A stretch of 12,980 nucleotides of DNA from Rhodospirillaceae bacterium. GTDB lineage: Bacteria; Pseudomonadota; Alphaproteobacteria; Rhodospirillales; Magnetovibrionaceae. Positions 5,637 to 12,809 of this stretch are shown piece by piece. The position numbers were made by a program, and so were the translations under genes. Numbering within the stretch: position 1 is the first letter of the stretch; every line of letters begins with the position of its first letter. The DNA lies in the NCBI GenBank assembly GCA_029881835.1, contig JAOULV010000014.1, forward strand, positions 1-12,980, written 5' to 3'. A model generated the notes under the pieces. The model had not been told where the DNA came from. It did no database searches and worked only from the letters and a program-made list of their open reading frames with translations.

Positions 5637-7205
5637 TTAGTGGCTGGTGCCGGATGAATAATTGATTTTATTAAATACGTTATATTTTCCAACCGGTTTT
5701 TTCATTGGTATGCGCTTTACTTCTTCTAAGGTAATTGCGTCATAAACAACCACCCAGCCATCCATTTCCCACACGCTTACCAAGGCATGGCTGCCGTCGC
5801 GGTCAAATTCGACATGGGCATTGGTTTTGCCTGGTGCCGGATTAATTGTTTTTACTATTTCTAGGGTGCGCATATCAATTACATGCAACACATCCTTGTT
5901 GGGACCAAAGAAAACATCAACCCAGGCATAAGGGCTGTTTTCATGACCGCGCATGAAAAACCCCGGACCCATTGTTTCAATTCGTTTGATGGTTTTGAAC
6001 GATTGCATATCAATAACGCTTACCGCACCCTCGCTGAGGTGCGGGGTCGCCAACACTTGCTTTCCTTGGTATTCAAAAGTAATGCCCGAACCAAGATGTG
6101 GCATGGATGAAAGTTCAAGATCACCCACCTTGCGCCCAACATTTAGATTTACCACTTGGCCCATTTTTGCATTGCGTGCCGCGCCATAAGCGGTGCGGTA
6201 TTCTTGATCAAAAAAGAAATCATCCAAATAATCATCAAGCTTTATTCGCCTGACCGGGAACGGGCCAAAATCAAATTCCCCTTCCAACTGGCCGGGTTTA
6301 TAATTATGCACCAGCCCCTTTGCCACCGGCTTGGGGTTATCCATATAAGGAATTTCCCAAATTTCCGGTATGTCTTTTAGGGCAATTAAAAAACTTTCCC
6401 TAGGTGGAGCGTTGTAAACCGCGCTGGCACGCGATGATTTACCATCGCCATCAACGATATCGAATATTTTTATTACCGATAAATCCTTGGCATTCATCAA
6501 TACAAGCGTATTGGGCAAATAATTAGCCGCCATTACAAAACGCCCGTCACTGGAAACCGCAATATTGCGCAGGTTAATACCGACACGGGTTTCGGCAATA
6601 GTTTCAAAATTATAAAGATCGTGCCGCGTTACCCAACCATCGCGCGAACCAAAATAAACAAACCTGCCGTCGGGTGAAAACTTTGCCCCGCCATGAAGGG
6701 CATAATGGGATTCAAACCGGGCCAATGGTTCAAACTTATCACCATCAAGAATGGTTACATGGTGATCGCCCGATTCAACCACCACAAACAAATTTAACAA
6801 ATCTGCATTATGAATGGGGCTTTTGGGTAGCTTATCTTCGGCGATAAAAACCGTGTGGCTTTCGTTTATTTTATCAATTCCCCATTTTGGAATCCGTTTA
6901 GGCTCGGAATATACCAATTCGACCAATTGATTTATTTGTTCAGGTGAAATTTTATCTGCGAACCCAGGCATCTGGGTTGCCGGAAGGCCGCTGGAAATTA
7001 TGCTTTCGGCTTGTTTCTTTTTTAAACGGCCAAGGTTACCCGGCAGTAACGCAGGGCCCATTCCACCAAAGCGCTCGTCACCGTGGCATGATGCACAATG
7101 TTCTTGGTAGATTTCATCTACGCCCTGGCTTAACACAGGATTGGGCAAAATAATTATCACCGCCACTGTCATTGCCATTAAAGCGAATAAATTATTGTTT
7201 TTCAT
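5637..7205 (-). CDS. nirN: NirN: dihydro-heme d1 dehydrogenase (cytochrome c plus d1-type beta-propeller)
   Basis: 522 aa periplasmic protein with a Sec signal peptide (about 1-26), then a cytochrome c domain with CASCH (37-41) and GGMGPALLPGNLGRL, axial Met near 79 (ATQMPGF), then an eight-bladed d1-binding propeller (about 113-522) ending in KKPVGKYNVFNKI. HGGAKFSPDGR (171-181) carries the likely proximal heme d1 histidine, and MPHLGSG (368-374) another conserved His. NirN introduces the acrylate double bond in the last step of heme d1 synthesis. It resembles NirS, but lacks the NirS-type N-terminus, has the GPALLP cytochrome typical of NirN/NirC, and a separate nirS ends at the right edge. 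It is the last gene of the nir operon, 16 bases after nirJ, with AGG nine bases before the ATG. No clear terminator follows. NirS identity is the only serious alternative. Confidence 0.88.
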   Translation of the reverse strand: MKNNNLFALMAMTVAVIIILPNPVLSQGVDEIYQEHCASCHGDERFGGMGPALLPGNLGRLKKKQAESIISSGLPATQMPGFADKISPEQINQLVELVYSEPKRIPKWGIDKINESHTVFIAEDKLPKSPIHNADLLNLFVVVESGDHHVTILDGDKFEPLARFESHYALHGGAKFSPDGRFVYFGSRDGWVTRHDLYNFETIAETRVGINLRNIAVSSDGRFVMAANYLPNTLVLMNAKDLSVIKIFDIVDGDGKSSRASAVYNAPPRESFLIALKDIPEIWEIPYMDNPKPVAKGLVHNYKPGQLEGEFDFGPFPVRRIKLDDYLDDFFFDQEYRTAYGAARNAKMGQVVNLNVGRKVGDLELSSMPHLGSGITFEYQGKQVLATPHLSEGAVSVIDMQSFKTIKRIETMGPGFFMRGHENSPYAWVDVFFGPNKDVLHVIDMRTLEIVKTINPAPGKTNAHVEFDRDGSHALVSVWEMDGWVVVYDAITLEEVKRIPMKKPVGKYNVFNKINYSSGTSH

Positions 7206-7221
7206 ATTGTTACACCTGAAA

Positions 7222-8436
7222 TTAAACTACCTTGATGTTGTCTTTGCGTGTTGCCCCGCGGGAATATGAAGATACCGCCAAGCGTTCGCGTTCACCGCTT
7301 AAACCGATTTCTTCGTCAAGCATATAACATCCGGGATCTTCATCCCAAAAATTGCCGCTTATCTGATGGGCGCGGGTGCGGGTATTGCCATTACAAATTT
7401 CAAGATAATTACATTCGGCGCAACGCCCCAACACCGGACGTGGGCTTTGCTTAAGGCCCGCCATTAGCGGATCAGACGTGTCTGTCCATATTTCGGAAAA
7501 AGGTCTGTCTTTGATCGAGCCCAAGTCATAATGCCACCACATGGTATCGGGGTGAACGTGCCCGGTATTATCAATATTGGCGACATTAACCCCTGAGGCA
7601 TTACCGCCCCAGCGTTTTAACAATTCGGTTACGTGCTTGGTGCTTTGTGGATAATTTTGTTCAACCCATTTTAATAAAAATGGCCCATCGGCATCGTTAT
7701 TGCCGGTGACGAATTCTTTAGTTCCGCCGTTTTTACGGTCTTCCATACAGTGGTTAAAAAGTTTTTCCATGGCGGTTCTGGTCATTGCATGAACCGCATC
7801 GTCTTTGCGATTGTGGTTTCCCCGCCCGGCATAATTAAGATGCGATAGATAAAATTTATCAATTCCTTCGTCATCCATAAGTTTTAATAAATCGTCCAAT
7901 TCATGAACGTTATCTTGGGTCATGGTAAAACGAATGCCTACTTTTATTCCTTCGTTTAGGCAAAGACGGATGCCGTGCATTGATGCATCAAATGCCCCCT
8001 CGCGCCGACGGAATTTATCATGGGTTTCTTTTATGCCATCAATGCTAATGCCGACATAATCATAACCAATTTCCGCAATGCGCCCGATCATGTTTTCATC
8101 AATCAAGGTTCCGTTGGTTGACAGGCCAACATAAAATCCCATTTTCTTGGCACGTTTTGAAATATCAAAAATATCAGGGCGCAACAACGGTTCGCCACCG
8201 GAAAGAATTAAAACCGGAACACCGAATGATTTAAGATCGTCCATAACATTGAATACTTCATCGGTAGAAAGTTCGCCGGGAAAATCTTTATCTGTTGAAA
8301 TTGAATAACAATGCTTGCACGTCAGATTGCACCTGCGAATAAGATTCCATATAACCACCGGGCCCGATGGTTTGCGCACCGGCCCCAATGGTTTTGGTTC
8401 AATAATTTCATCCATGAATTTCGATAAACGAAACAT
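7222..8436 (-). CDS. nirJ: NirJ: radical SAM enzyme of heme d1 synthesis
   Basis: 404 aa cytoplasmic radical SAM protein. The [4Fe-4S]-SAM site is CNLTCKHC (Cys36, Cys40, Cys43), followed by the SAM-binding SGGEPLL (79-85). A C-terminal cysteine set, Cys339, Cys342, Cys348 and Cys370 (GRCAECNYLEIC ... PGC), fits the SPASM-like auxiliary cluster of NirJ. NirJ acts on 12,18-didecarboxysiroheme and converts the two remaining ring A/B propionates into the carbonyl groups of heme d1. The N-terminal FRLSKFM ... GPVVIWNLIRRCN fits the family. The related AhbC/AhbD heme enzymes are alternatives, but the position between nirH and nirN settles it. It starts 13 bases after nirH, and a GAAG-containing purine stretch precedes the ATG. 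Confidence 0.93.
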   Translation of the reverse strand: MFRLSKFMDEIIEPKPLGPVRKPSGPVVIWNLIRRCNLTCKHCYSISTDKDFPGELSTDEVFNVMDDLKSFGVPVLILSGGEPLLRPDIFDISKRAKKMGFYVGLSTNGTLIDENMIGRIAEIGYDYVGISIDGIKETHDKFRRREGAFDASMHGIRLCLNEGIKVGIRFTMTQDNVHELDDLLKLMDDEGIDKFYLSHLNYAGRGNHNRKDDAVHAMTRTAMEKLFNHCMEDRKNGGTKEFVTGNNDADGPFLLKWVEQNYPQSTKHVTELLKRWGGNASGVNVANIDNTGHVHPDTMWWHYDLGSIKDRPFSEIWTDTSDPLMAGLKQSPRPVLGRCAECNYLEICNGNTRTRAHQISGNFWDEDPGCYMLDEEIGLSGERERLAVSSYSRGATRKDNIKVV

Positions 8437-8449
8437 TTTATCTTCTTTC

Positions 8450-8944
8450 TTAAACGCTTATTCTTAGTCCGGTTTTTTTCAATATTCGCTTACTATATAT
8501 AATATCACTGCCCTTAACCGCCGAACCAAGTATTTTTGCAATTTCTTGGGCGTGAGATTCAACTTCTTCCCTGTTTTTTCCGTGCACCATGGCAAACATA
8601 TTATACGGCCAGTGGGGTGCGTGACGGGGGCGATGATAACAGTGACTGACAAATTCTAACGCCCCAACTTTTTTCCCTAAATCTGAAATTTGTTCATCTG
8701 CCACGTCCCAAACGGTCATGCCGTTTGCGCTAAAACCAAGCTTGTAATGGTTTGGCACAGCGCCAATACGTCTGATAATACCGCTTTTTAGCATTTCTTG
8801 CATGCGGGCCCGAACCTCTGCCCCGCTTAGGCCCACGCCATCACCGATCGCGTCATAGGGCCTTGGGACAAGGGGCAATCCCCCTTGGGTTGCGGCGATT
8901 ATTGCCCGATCAACAACATCAATTTCCAATATTTCTGCTGTCAT
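8450..8944 (-). CDS. nirH: NirH: siroheme decarboxylase subunit (Lrp/AsnC-like)
   Basis: 164 aa member of the AsnC/Lrp-like family that has become an enzyme. NirD/L/G/H together decarboxylate siroheme to 12,18-didecarboxysiroheme. A helix-turn-helix remnant begins with GGLPLVPRPYDAIGDGVGLS (21-40), and the segment CYHRPRHAPHWPYNMFAMVHG (102-122) is the NirL/NirH-type (AhbB-like) active-site stretch. Overlaps nirG by an ATGA and is followed by nirJ. Identity as NirH, not NirL, is by operon order D-L-G-H. Confidence 0.88.
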   Translation of the reverse strand: MTAEILEIDVVDRAIIAATQGGLPLVPRPYDAIGDGVGLSGAEVRARMQEMLKSGIIRRIGAVPNHYKLGFSANGMTVWDVADEQISDLGKKVGALEFVSHCYHRPRHAPHWPYNMFAMVHGKNREEVESHAQEIAKILGSAVKGSDIIYSKRILKKTGLRISV

Positions 8945-9408
8945 AGATCAAATCTCAGGCCGATAAAAAATTCTTCTAATTTGGGAACATTCAAAACTTG
9001 CAATCCGGTCTCAAGCTCAATCTTTTTGATTATTTGTTCGACCTGTTCGGGTGTTTCGGTGGCGATGACAAACCACATATTATATTCATGTTCGCGTTCA
9101 TAATTATGTGCAACTTGCGGATGGGCATTTACAAGTTCAGCCACCCGATCAAAATCATCTTCATTAACCGCAAGTGCGGCCAGCGTAAGCCCGCCGCCCA
9201 TGCGTTCGGCATTTATAAGCGGGCCAAACCTGCTAAGTGCACCGCTATTAAGCAATGCTTCAATCCGCTTAATTAAATCATCTTCGCTTAAGCCCAGCTT
9301 TTTCGCCGCTTCAAGATAAGGGCGCTCGCAAACAGGAAACCCCCCTTGCAGGGCGTTGATTATATCCTTGTCATGCTGATCAAGGGCTTGGGGATTATTT
9401 AAGTTCAT
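8941..9408 (-). CDS. nirG: NirG: siroheme decarboxylase subunit (Lrp/AsnC-like)
   Basis: 155 aa. N-terminal winged-helix remnant with GGFPVCERPYLEAAKKLGLSEDDLIKRI (22-49), then the C-terminal RAM-like domain with HNYEREHEYNMWFV (101-114). The histidine in YEREH is typical of the NirD/NirG (AhbA-like) half of the siroheme decarboxylase. Its start shares one base with the stop of nirL (TAATG) and its stop overlaps the start of nirH (ATGA), so the pair is translationally coupled. It probably forms a heteromeric complex with NirH by analogy with AhbA/AhbB. Confidence 0.88.
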   Translation of the reverse strand: MNLNNPQALDQHDKDIINALQGGFPVCERPYLEAAKKLGLSEDDLIKRIEALLNSGALSRFGPLINAERMGGGLTLAALAVNEDDFDRVAELVNAHPQVAHNYEREHEYNMWFVIATETPEQVEQIIKKIELETGLQVLNVPKLEEFFIGLRFDL

Positions 9409-9932
9409 TATTTATGGCCATTTCCGTATCTGGCGCCACGTTGTTTGAATTGGCGGCTACTGAACAGCACTTCATTGGGAACATCGCTTATGCCCAAACT
9501 ATCGGCCAATTCACGCACTTGTGCCAACACGGTTTCACGCTTTGCCCCATGAACCATACAAAAAAGGTTGTATGGCCAATCGGGCAATCTGCGTGGTCGC
9601 TGATAACAAAGGGTGACAAAATCAAACTTGCCCATGCGCTCGCCAATTTCATCTACCAATTCATCGGAAATATTCCAAACCACCATAGCGTTTGCGGTAT
9701 AGCCAAGGCGGCGGTGCTGAACCACAACTCCAAAACGACGAATTATTCCACGCGCAATCAGGCTTTCAAGATATTGCAAAACATCTTCTTCGCTCATCCC
9801 TAATCTTTCGCCCAATATTTTATATGGCCGCGGCACCAGCGGTAACCCACCACAAAGCGCCTCTATCAATGCCAATTCATCATCGCTGGCAAATACGCCT
9901 TCGGGGTGCGATATGGCTGCATTATTTACCAT
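9408..9932 (-). CDS. nirL: NirL: siroheme decarboxylase subunit (Lrp/AsnC-like)
   Basis: 174 aa, about the usual NirL length. GGLPLVPRPYKILGERLGMSEEDVL (28-52) is the winged-helix remnant, and CYQRPRRLPDWPYNLFCMVHG (109-129) the NirL/NirH-type active-site segment, near-identical in pattern to NirH. It starts inside the last codons of nirD (7-base overlap) and ends one base into nirG. Position second in the D-L-G-H series gives the name. Confidence 0.88.
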   Translation of the reverse strand: MVNNAAISHPEGVFASDDELALIEALCGGLPLVPRPYKILGERLGMSEEDVLQYLESLIARGIIRRFGVVVQHRRLGYTANAMVVWNISDELVDEIGERMGKFDFVTLCYQRPRRLPDWPYNLFCMVHGAKRETVLAQVRELADSLGISDVPNEVLFSSRQFKQRGARYGNGHK

Positions 9933-10372
9933 GATATTTTGAACCCCAAATCAAGATGATAGTCCCTAACCATCGGCAGGTTTATGGGTGTAATTTTGGT
10001 TTTAGCTTCAATTTCACTTAATACTTCTTGTAAGCGCGCTTCGCTTGGTGCAGTTATCACAAACCACAAATTAAAATTATGTTCGCGTTCATAATTGTGG
10101 TTTACCTCATCAAATGATGAAACAATTTTGGCAACATCAATCAATTTTTCTTGCGGAACCTTCATCGCCGCAAGGGTGCTGGCGCCAATGGTTCCGTTTT
10201 TTACCACCGCACCGATACGGCTTATGGTTTTGCTTTCTATATGATGGGAAAAATTTTCTATTACTTCACCCTCGCTAAGGCCCAATTGTTTTCCAATTTC
10301 GGCGTAGGGGCGCGGCACAAGGGGAAAATCGCGCTGATAATTATTTAGCAATTTTTTATCGGTTTCAAACAT
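9926..10372 (-). CDS. nirD: NirD: siroheme decarboxylase subunit (Lrp/AsnC-like)
   Basis: 148 aa. DFPLVPRPYAEIGKQLGLSEGEVIENF (15-41) is the helix-turn-helix remnant; NHNYEREHNFNLWFV (91-105) holds the catalytic-type histidine shared with NirG. Here nirD and nirL are separate genes; in some denitrifiers they are fused into one nirDL gene. It lies three bases after the nirF stop and overlaps nirL by 7 bases. The codons for NYEREH are identical at the DNA level to those in nirG, in keeping with old duplication. Confidence 0.88.
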   Translation of the reverse strand: MFETDKKLLNNYQRDFPLVPRPYAEIGKQLGLSEGEVIENFSHHIESKTISRIGAVVKNGTIGASTLAAMKVPQEKLIDVAKIVSSFDEVNHNYEREHNFNLWFVITAPSEARLQEVLSEIEAKTKITPINLPMVRDYHLDLGFKISW

Positions 10373-10375
10373 TCA

Positions 10376-11566
10376 TCAAAGGCCCGTTTTTGCCGCGCGT
10401 GCGGTTAGGAAAATACCGCTGGGGGTGTTTGCCGGAAGTTCGCTTATTTTTTCCATTGTTCTGGTGTCATATATTTCAACCACATTGCGGTCACGAACCG
10501 ATATCCATACCTGTTCGCCGCGCGGGGTGAATTCCATATGTAATACCGCCCTGCCTGGTTTGTAGGTTTTTATTACCTTCATGGTATCGACATCAATTAC
10601 CTGCACCACATCGTTTAACGGATGGGCGAAATTAACCCATATCTGCCTGCCGTCAGGCCGGGCCATGGCAAATACCGGCTGACCATGAACCGGGATGCGG
10701 CCAACTTCCTGCCAGGTAGTGGCGCTTACCGCCAATACCTCGTGCCTGCCAATGGCCGGCAAAAACAGGTTACCGCCTGCCTGGGCCCAGCCTTCAAGAT
10801 GGGGCATTTTATAAACCGGCAACTGCTCTTCGCCCTTACCGTAACCGCCCAGTATGCGTTTGATGCCCTTTTCCGGATGCCATAAATCAAGCATGGCAAG
10901 CCCGTCTTCGCCGAATAACCCGGCAATATAATAACGTGCATCAGGGGTGATCAGCCCATCATAAGGAAGGTCGCCGGTATTTTTGAACTTGGTTATTTCC
11001 GGTGTGTTGGATTTGGAAAAATCGGCTATCCATGTTTCGCCCGCATCATAAAGTGAAAAAACAAAACGGTTGCCGGGCGCGTCAACCAAGCCAACGGTTT
11101 TGGACAAAAGACCATCACCATAGCTGGCTGGAATATCGGCCACCATTTCCAGGGTTTTTGCATCAAACACCCGAACCCCGCCCGGTTCGTAATTTGAAAC
11201 CGCAACTAATTTACCGTCTTGCGAAATGGCCCCGCCAATGGCATTACCGCCCTGCACTACGCGGTTGACTATTTTTCCTTGCAGCATATCAACTTTGCTT
11301 AAACCGCCATCGCGACCAAAGACAAAGCCATAACGCTGGTCACGCGAAAAAACCACTGATGCATGGCTTAAATCGCCAAGCCCTTCGACTGTAAAAAGTT
11401 TAGTCCGGTTTGTGGTTTCAATAATTTGTGCAGTTCCGCTGGCGCGTTCAATTATAAGACCCAAATCACCGCTGCCGCGAATTTCAGGCTCGGCCGCAAA
11501 CGCCGTTGTATGCACCATTAACGCAAACACAAAAATAAATGCATGAATACATTTTTTAACGTTCAT
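10376..11566 (-). CDS. nirF: NirF: periplasmic heme d1 biosynthesis protein
   Basis: 396 aa beta-propeller related to the d1 domain of NirS and NirN but without a cytochrome c domain. The N-terminus is a Sec signal peptide (hydrophobic 8-24, cleavage likely after AFA). The Cys at position 6 comes before the hydrophobic stretch, so I see no lipobox, unlike the lipoprotein form described in Pseudomonas. SHASVVFSRDQRYGFVFGRDGGL (67-89) carries a conserved His-Arg region, KMPHLEGW (253-260) is a further histidine motif, and the C-terminus PSGIFLTARAAKTGL is characteristic. NirF is needed for a late step of heme d1 synthesis; its exact reaction is debated. The start overlaps the end of nirC by 11 bases. 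Confidence 0.92.
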   Translation of the reverse strand: MNVKKCIHAFIFVFALMVHTTAFAAEPEIRGSGDLGLIIERASGTAQIIETTNRTKLFTVEGLGDLSHASVVFSRDQRYGFVFGRDGGLSKVDMLQGKIVNRVVQGGNAIGGAISQDGKLVAVSNYEPGGVRVFDAKTLEMVADIPASYGDGLLSKTVGLVDAPGNRFVFSLYDAGETWIADFSKSNTPEITKFKNTGDLPYDGLITPDARYYIAGLFGEDGLAMLDLWHPEKGIKRILGGYGKGEEQLPVYKMPHLEGWAQAGGNLFLPAIGRHEVLAVSATTWQEVGRIPVHGQPVFAMARPDGRQIWVNFAHPLNDVVQVIDVDTMKVIKTYKPGRAVLHMEFTPRGEQVWISVRDRNVVEIYDTRTMEKISELPANTPSGIFLTARAAKTGL

Positions 11567-11918
11567 TTATATTGCCTTCCTTCATGCGCTTAACAAGCCA
11601 GCTGGCTTCTTCTTTTGATATTTCAAATTCCCACGGCGGCATCGGTGTGCCGGGAACGCCATACAAAATAATATCGGTCAAACGTTCATCATCTTTATTG
11701 ATAAGGTCTTGCGGTAAAAGTGCCGGGCCTAAGCCACCTTTTAGGGTTAGCCCGTGGCATGAACCGCAATCTTGAATTAATTGGTGGATAAGTTCGCCTT
11801 GGCGTTTTGCTTCCGGCTCGCCACTGGTGGCGGGACTGCAAATAACCATGGCAAAAAAAGCTAGGCTAATGCTTGCGGTTAATTTACGCGCTGGCGATTG
11901 ACCTGATGGTTTCATCAT
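11556..11918 (-). CDS. nirC: NirC: c55x-type monoheme cytochrome c
   Basis: 120 aa with Sec signal peptide (about 1-32), heme-binding CGSCH (51-55), GGLGPALLPQDL (61-72) and probable axial Met93 in GTPMPPW. NirC cytochromes donate or accept electrons in heme d1 maturation and can pass electrons to NirS. The start was chosen at the ATG at 11918 because AAAGG lies eight bases upstream and the signal peptide needs it; this puts 35 bases of overlap with the 3' end of nirE in another frame. A second ATG follows directly at 11915. The cytochrome part of NirN repeats the same GPALLP pattern, suggesting common descent. Confidence 0.9.
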   Translation of the reverse strand: MMKPSGQSPARKLTASISLAFFAMVICSPATSGEPEAKRQGELIHQLIQDCGSCHGLTLKGGLGPALLPQDLINKDDERLTDIILYGVPGTPMPPWEFEISKEEASWLVKRMKEGNINER

Positions 11919-12693
11919 CGTCGCTACCTTTCTTGGGTATCATCTCAGGTCCTATGATATCTGCCAAGCCTGCAACTTGTCCGATGATAATCAATACCGG
12001 GCTTTTCAACTTTTTGGCGTTAATGGTATCAACCAGTGTAGCCAAGGTTGCTTTGCATGTTTGCTGATCGGGTGTGGTCGCTTTGGAAACCGCCATTACC
12101 GGGGTCGCCCCTGACAGCCCTTCAGCCATAAGGTTAGCCGAAATCTGCCCCATGTTGGCCAACCCCATATAAACCACAAGCGTGGTATTAGGATCAGCAA
12201 GGCTTTTCCAATCCATATCCAGCGGCACATCTGCCCGGCAATGCCCGGTTACAAAACGTACCCCCGTTGCCATGCCCCGGTGGGTAAGCGGCACCCCGAT
12301 GGCCGCCGCAGCACCAGCGGCGGCAGTTATGCCGGGGATTACTTCAAACGGGACTTCGGATTTTATAAGCTCTATGGCTTCTTCGCTGCCACGGCCAAAA
12401 ACATAAGGGTCGCCGCCTTTTAGGCGCACAACCGTATGGCCGCTAAGCGCAAGGTTGACCAAAAGCGCATTTATTTCTTCTTGTGGCATGGTGTGGTTGT
12501 TGGTTTGTTTGCCAACAAAAAATCTGGCGGCACCGGCAGGCACAAGATCAAGAACATCATTTGATACCAACCTGTCATAAACAACCGCATCGGCAATGCC
12601 TAAAACCCGGTGGGCCTTCATGGTAAGTAATTCAGGGTCGCCCGGGCCACCGCCGACCAAATAAACTTTTCCTGTTTTGGTGGAATTGCTCAC
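11884..12693 (-). CDS. nirE: NirE: S-adenosylmethionine-dependent uroporphyrinogen III C-methyltransferase
   Basis: 269 aa when started at the GTG at 12693, which has a perfect AGGAGG eight bases upstream (12702-12707). The reading frame is open further up to 12798, but that would begin inside a hairpin and add 35 residues without family match. NirE methylates uroporphyrinogen III at C2 and C7 to precorrin-2, the entry to siroheme and heme d1. Motifs: VYLVGGGPGDPELLT (10-24), ADAVVYDRLV (34-43), VRLKGGDPYVFGRGSEE (89-105), VIPGITAAAGAAA (118-130) and GVPLTHRG (133-140). CobA/SUMT for cobalamin is chemically the same enzyme; location in the operon makes it NirE. The gene sits between nirS and nirC; in the Pseudomonas aeruginosa order nirE lies near the end. 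Confidence 0.93.
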   Translation of the reverse strand: MSNSTKTGKVYLVGGGPGDPELLTMKAHRVLGIADAVVYDRLVSNDVLDLVPAGAARFFVGKQTNNHTMPQEEINALLVNLALSGHTVVRLKGGDPYVFGRGSEEAIELIKSEVPFEVIPGITAAAGAAAAIGVPLTHRGMATGVRFVTGHCRADVPLDMDWKSLADPNTTLVVYMGLANMGQISANLMAEGLSGATPVMAVSKATTPDQQTCKATLATLVDTINAKKLKSPVLIIIGQVAGLADIIGPEMIPKKGSDDDETIRSIASA

Positions 12694-12701
12694 GGGATAT
12701 C

Positions 12702-12707
12702 CCTCCT
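12702..12707 (-). promoter_or_regulatory. Strong ribosome binding site deciding the nirE start
   Basis: AGGAGG on the minus strand is eight bases before a GTG. It rules out the longer reading frame that would start at 12798 and gives a protein of normal family length. Confidence 0.85.
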
Positions 12708-12770
12708 CTACAAGAATGCCCGATATTAATTCGAAAAATTGGCTAGTCAGTCCGACCGTAAGCGTCAACA

Positions 12771-12797
12771 TGGGGCGAGGGAAAAACCCTCGCCCCA
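12771..12797. repeat. Strong 11-bp hairpin between nirS and nirE
   Basis: Arms TGGGGCGAGGG and CCCTCGCCCCA are perfectly complementary around a five-base A/T loop, 12 bases after the nirS stop. On the operon strand no U-tract follows (next bases TGTTGACGC), so it looks less like a full terminator and more like a 3' stabiliser or leaky terminator that would let nirS mRNA accumulate above the biosynthetic genes. A TTGACG on the minus strand (12763-12768) just beyond could be a -35 for nirE, but I see no good -10 at normal spacing. Confidence 0.6.
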
Positions 12798-12809
12798 CAT
12801 GACTTGGCC

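Noticed and set aside
5280..5692. Open frames of 110-139 codons on the minus strand and of 63-95 codons on the plus strand across 5280-5692
   Set aside because: They run through tRNA-Ser and its hairpins and show no family features; they are chance frames over an RNA gene.
5637..7205. Second nitrite reductase (NirS paralogue) instead of NirN
   Set aside because: The GGMGPALLP cytochrome domain, the MPHLGSG motif, the PVGKYNVFNKI end, the length and the last place in the operon fit NirN; the true nirS ends at the right edge.
8450..10372. A cluster of Lrp/AsnC transcription regulators
   Set aside because: The proteins carry the YEREH and RPRxxPxWPYN active-site segments of siroheme decarboxylase and lie between nirF and nirJ.
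12694..12798. A longer nirE reading frame starting at a GTG at 12798, giving 304 residues
   Set aside because: It would start inside the 12771-12797 hairpin and adds residues without family match, while the GTG at 12693 has a perfect AGGAGG at eight bases.
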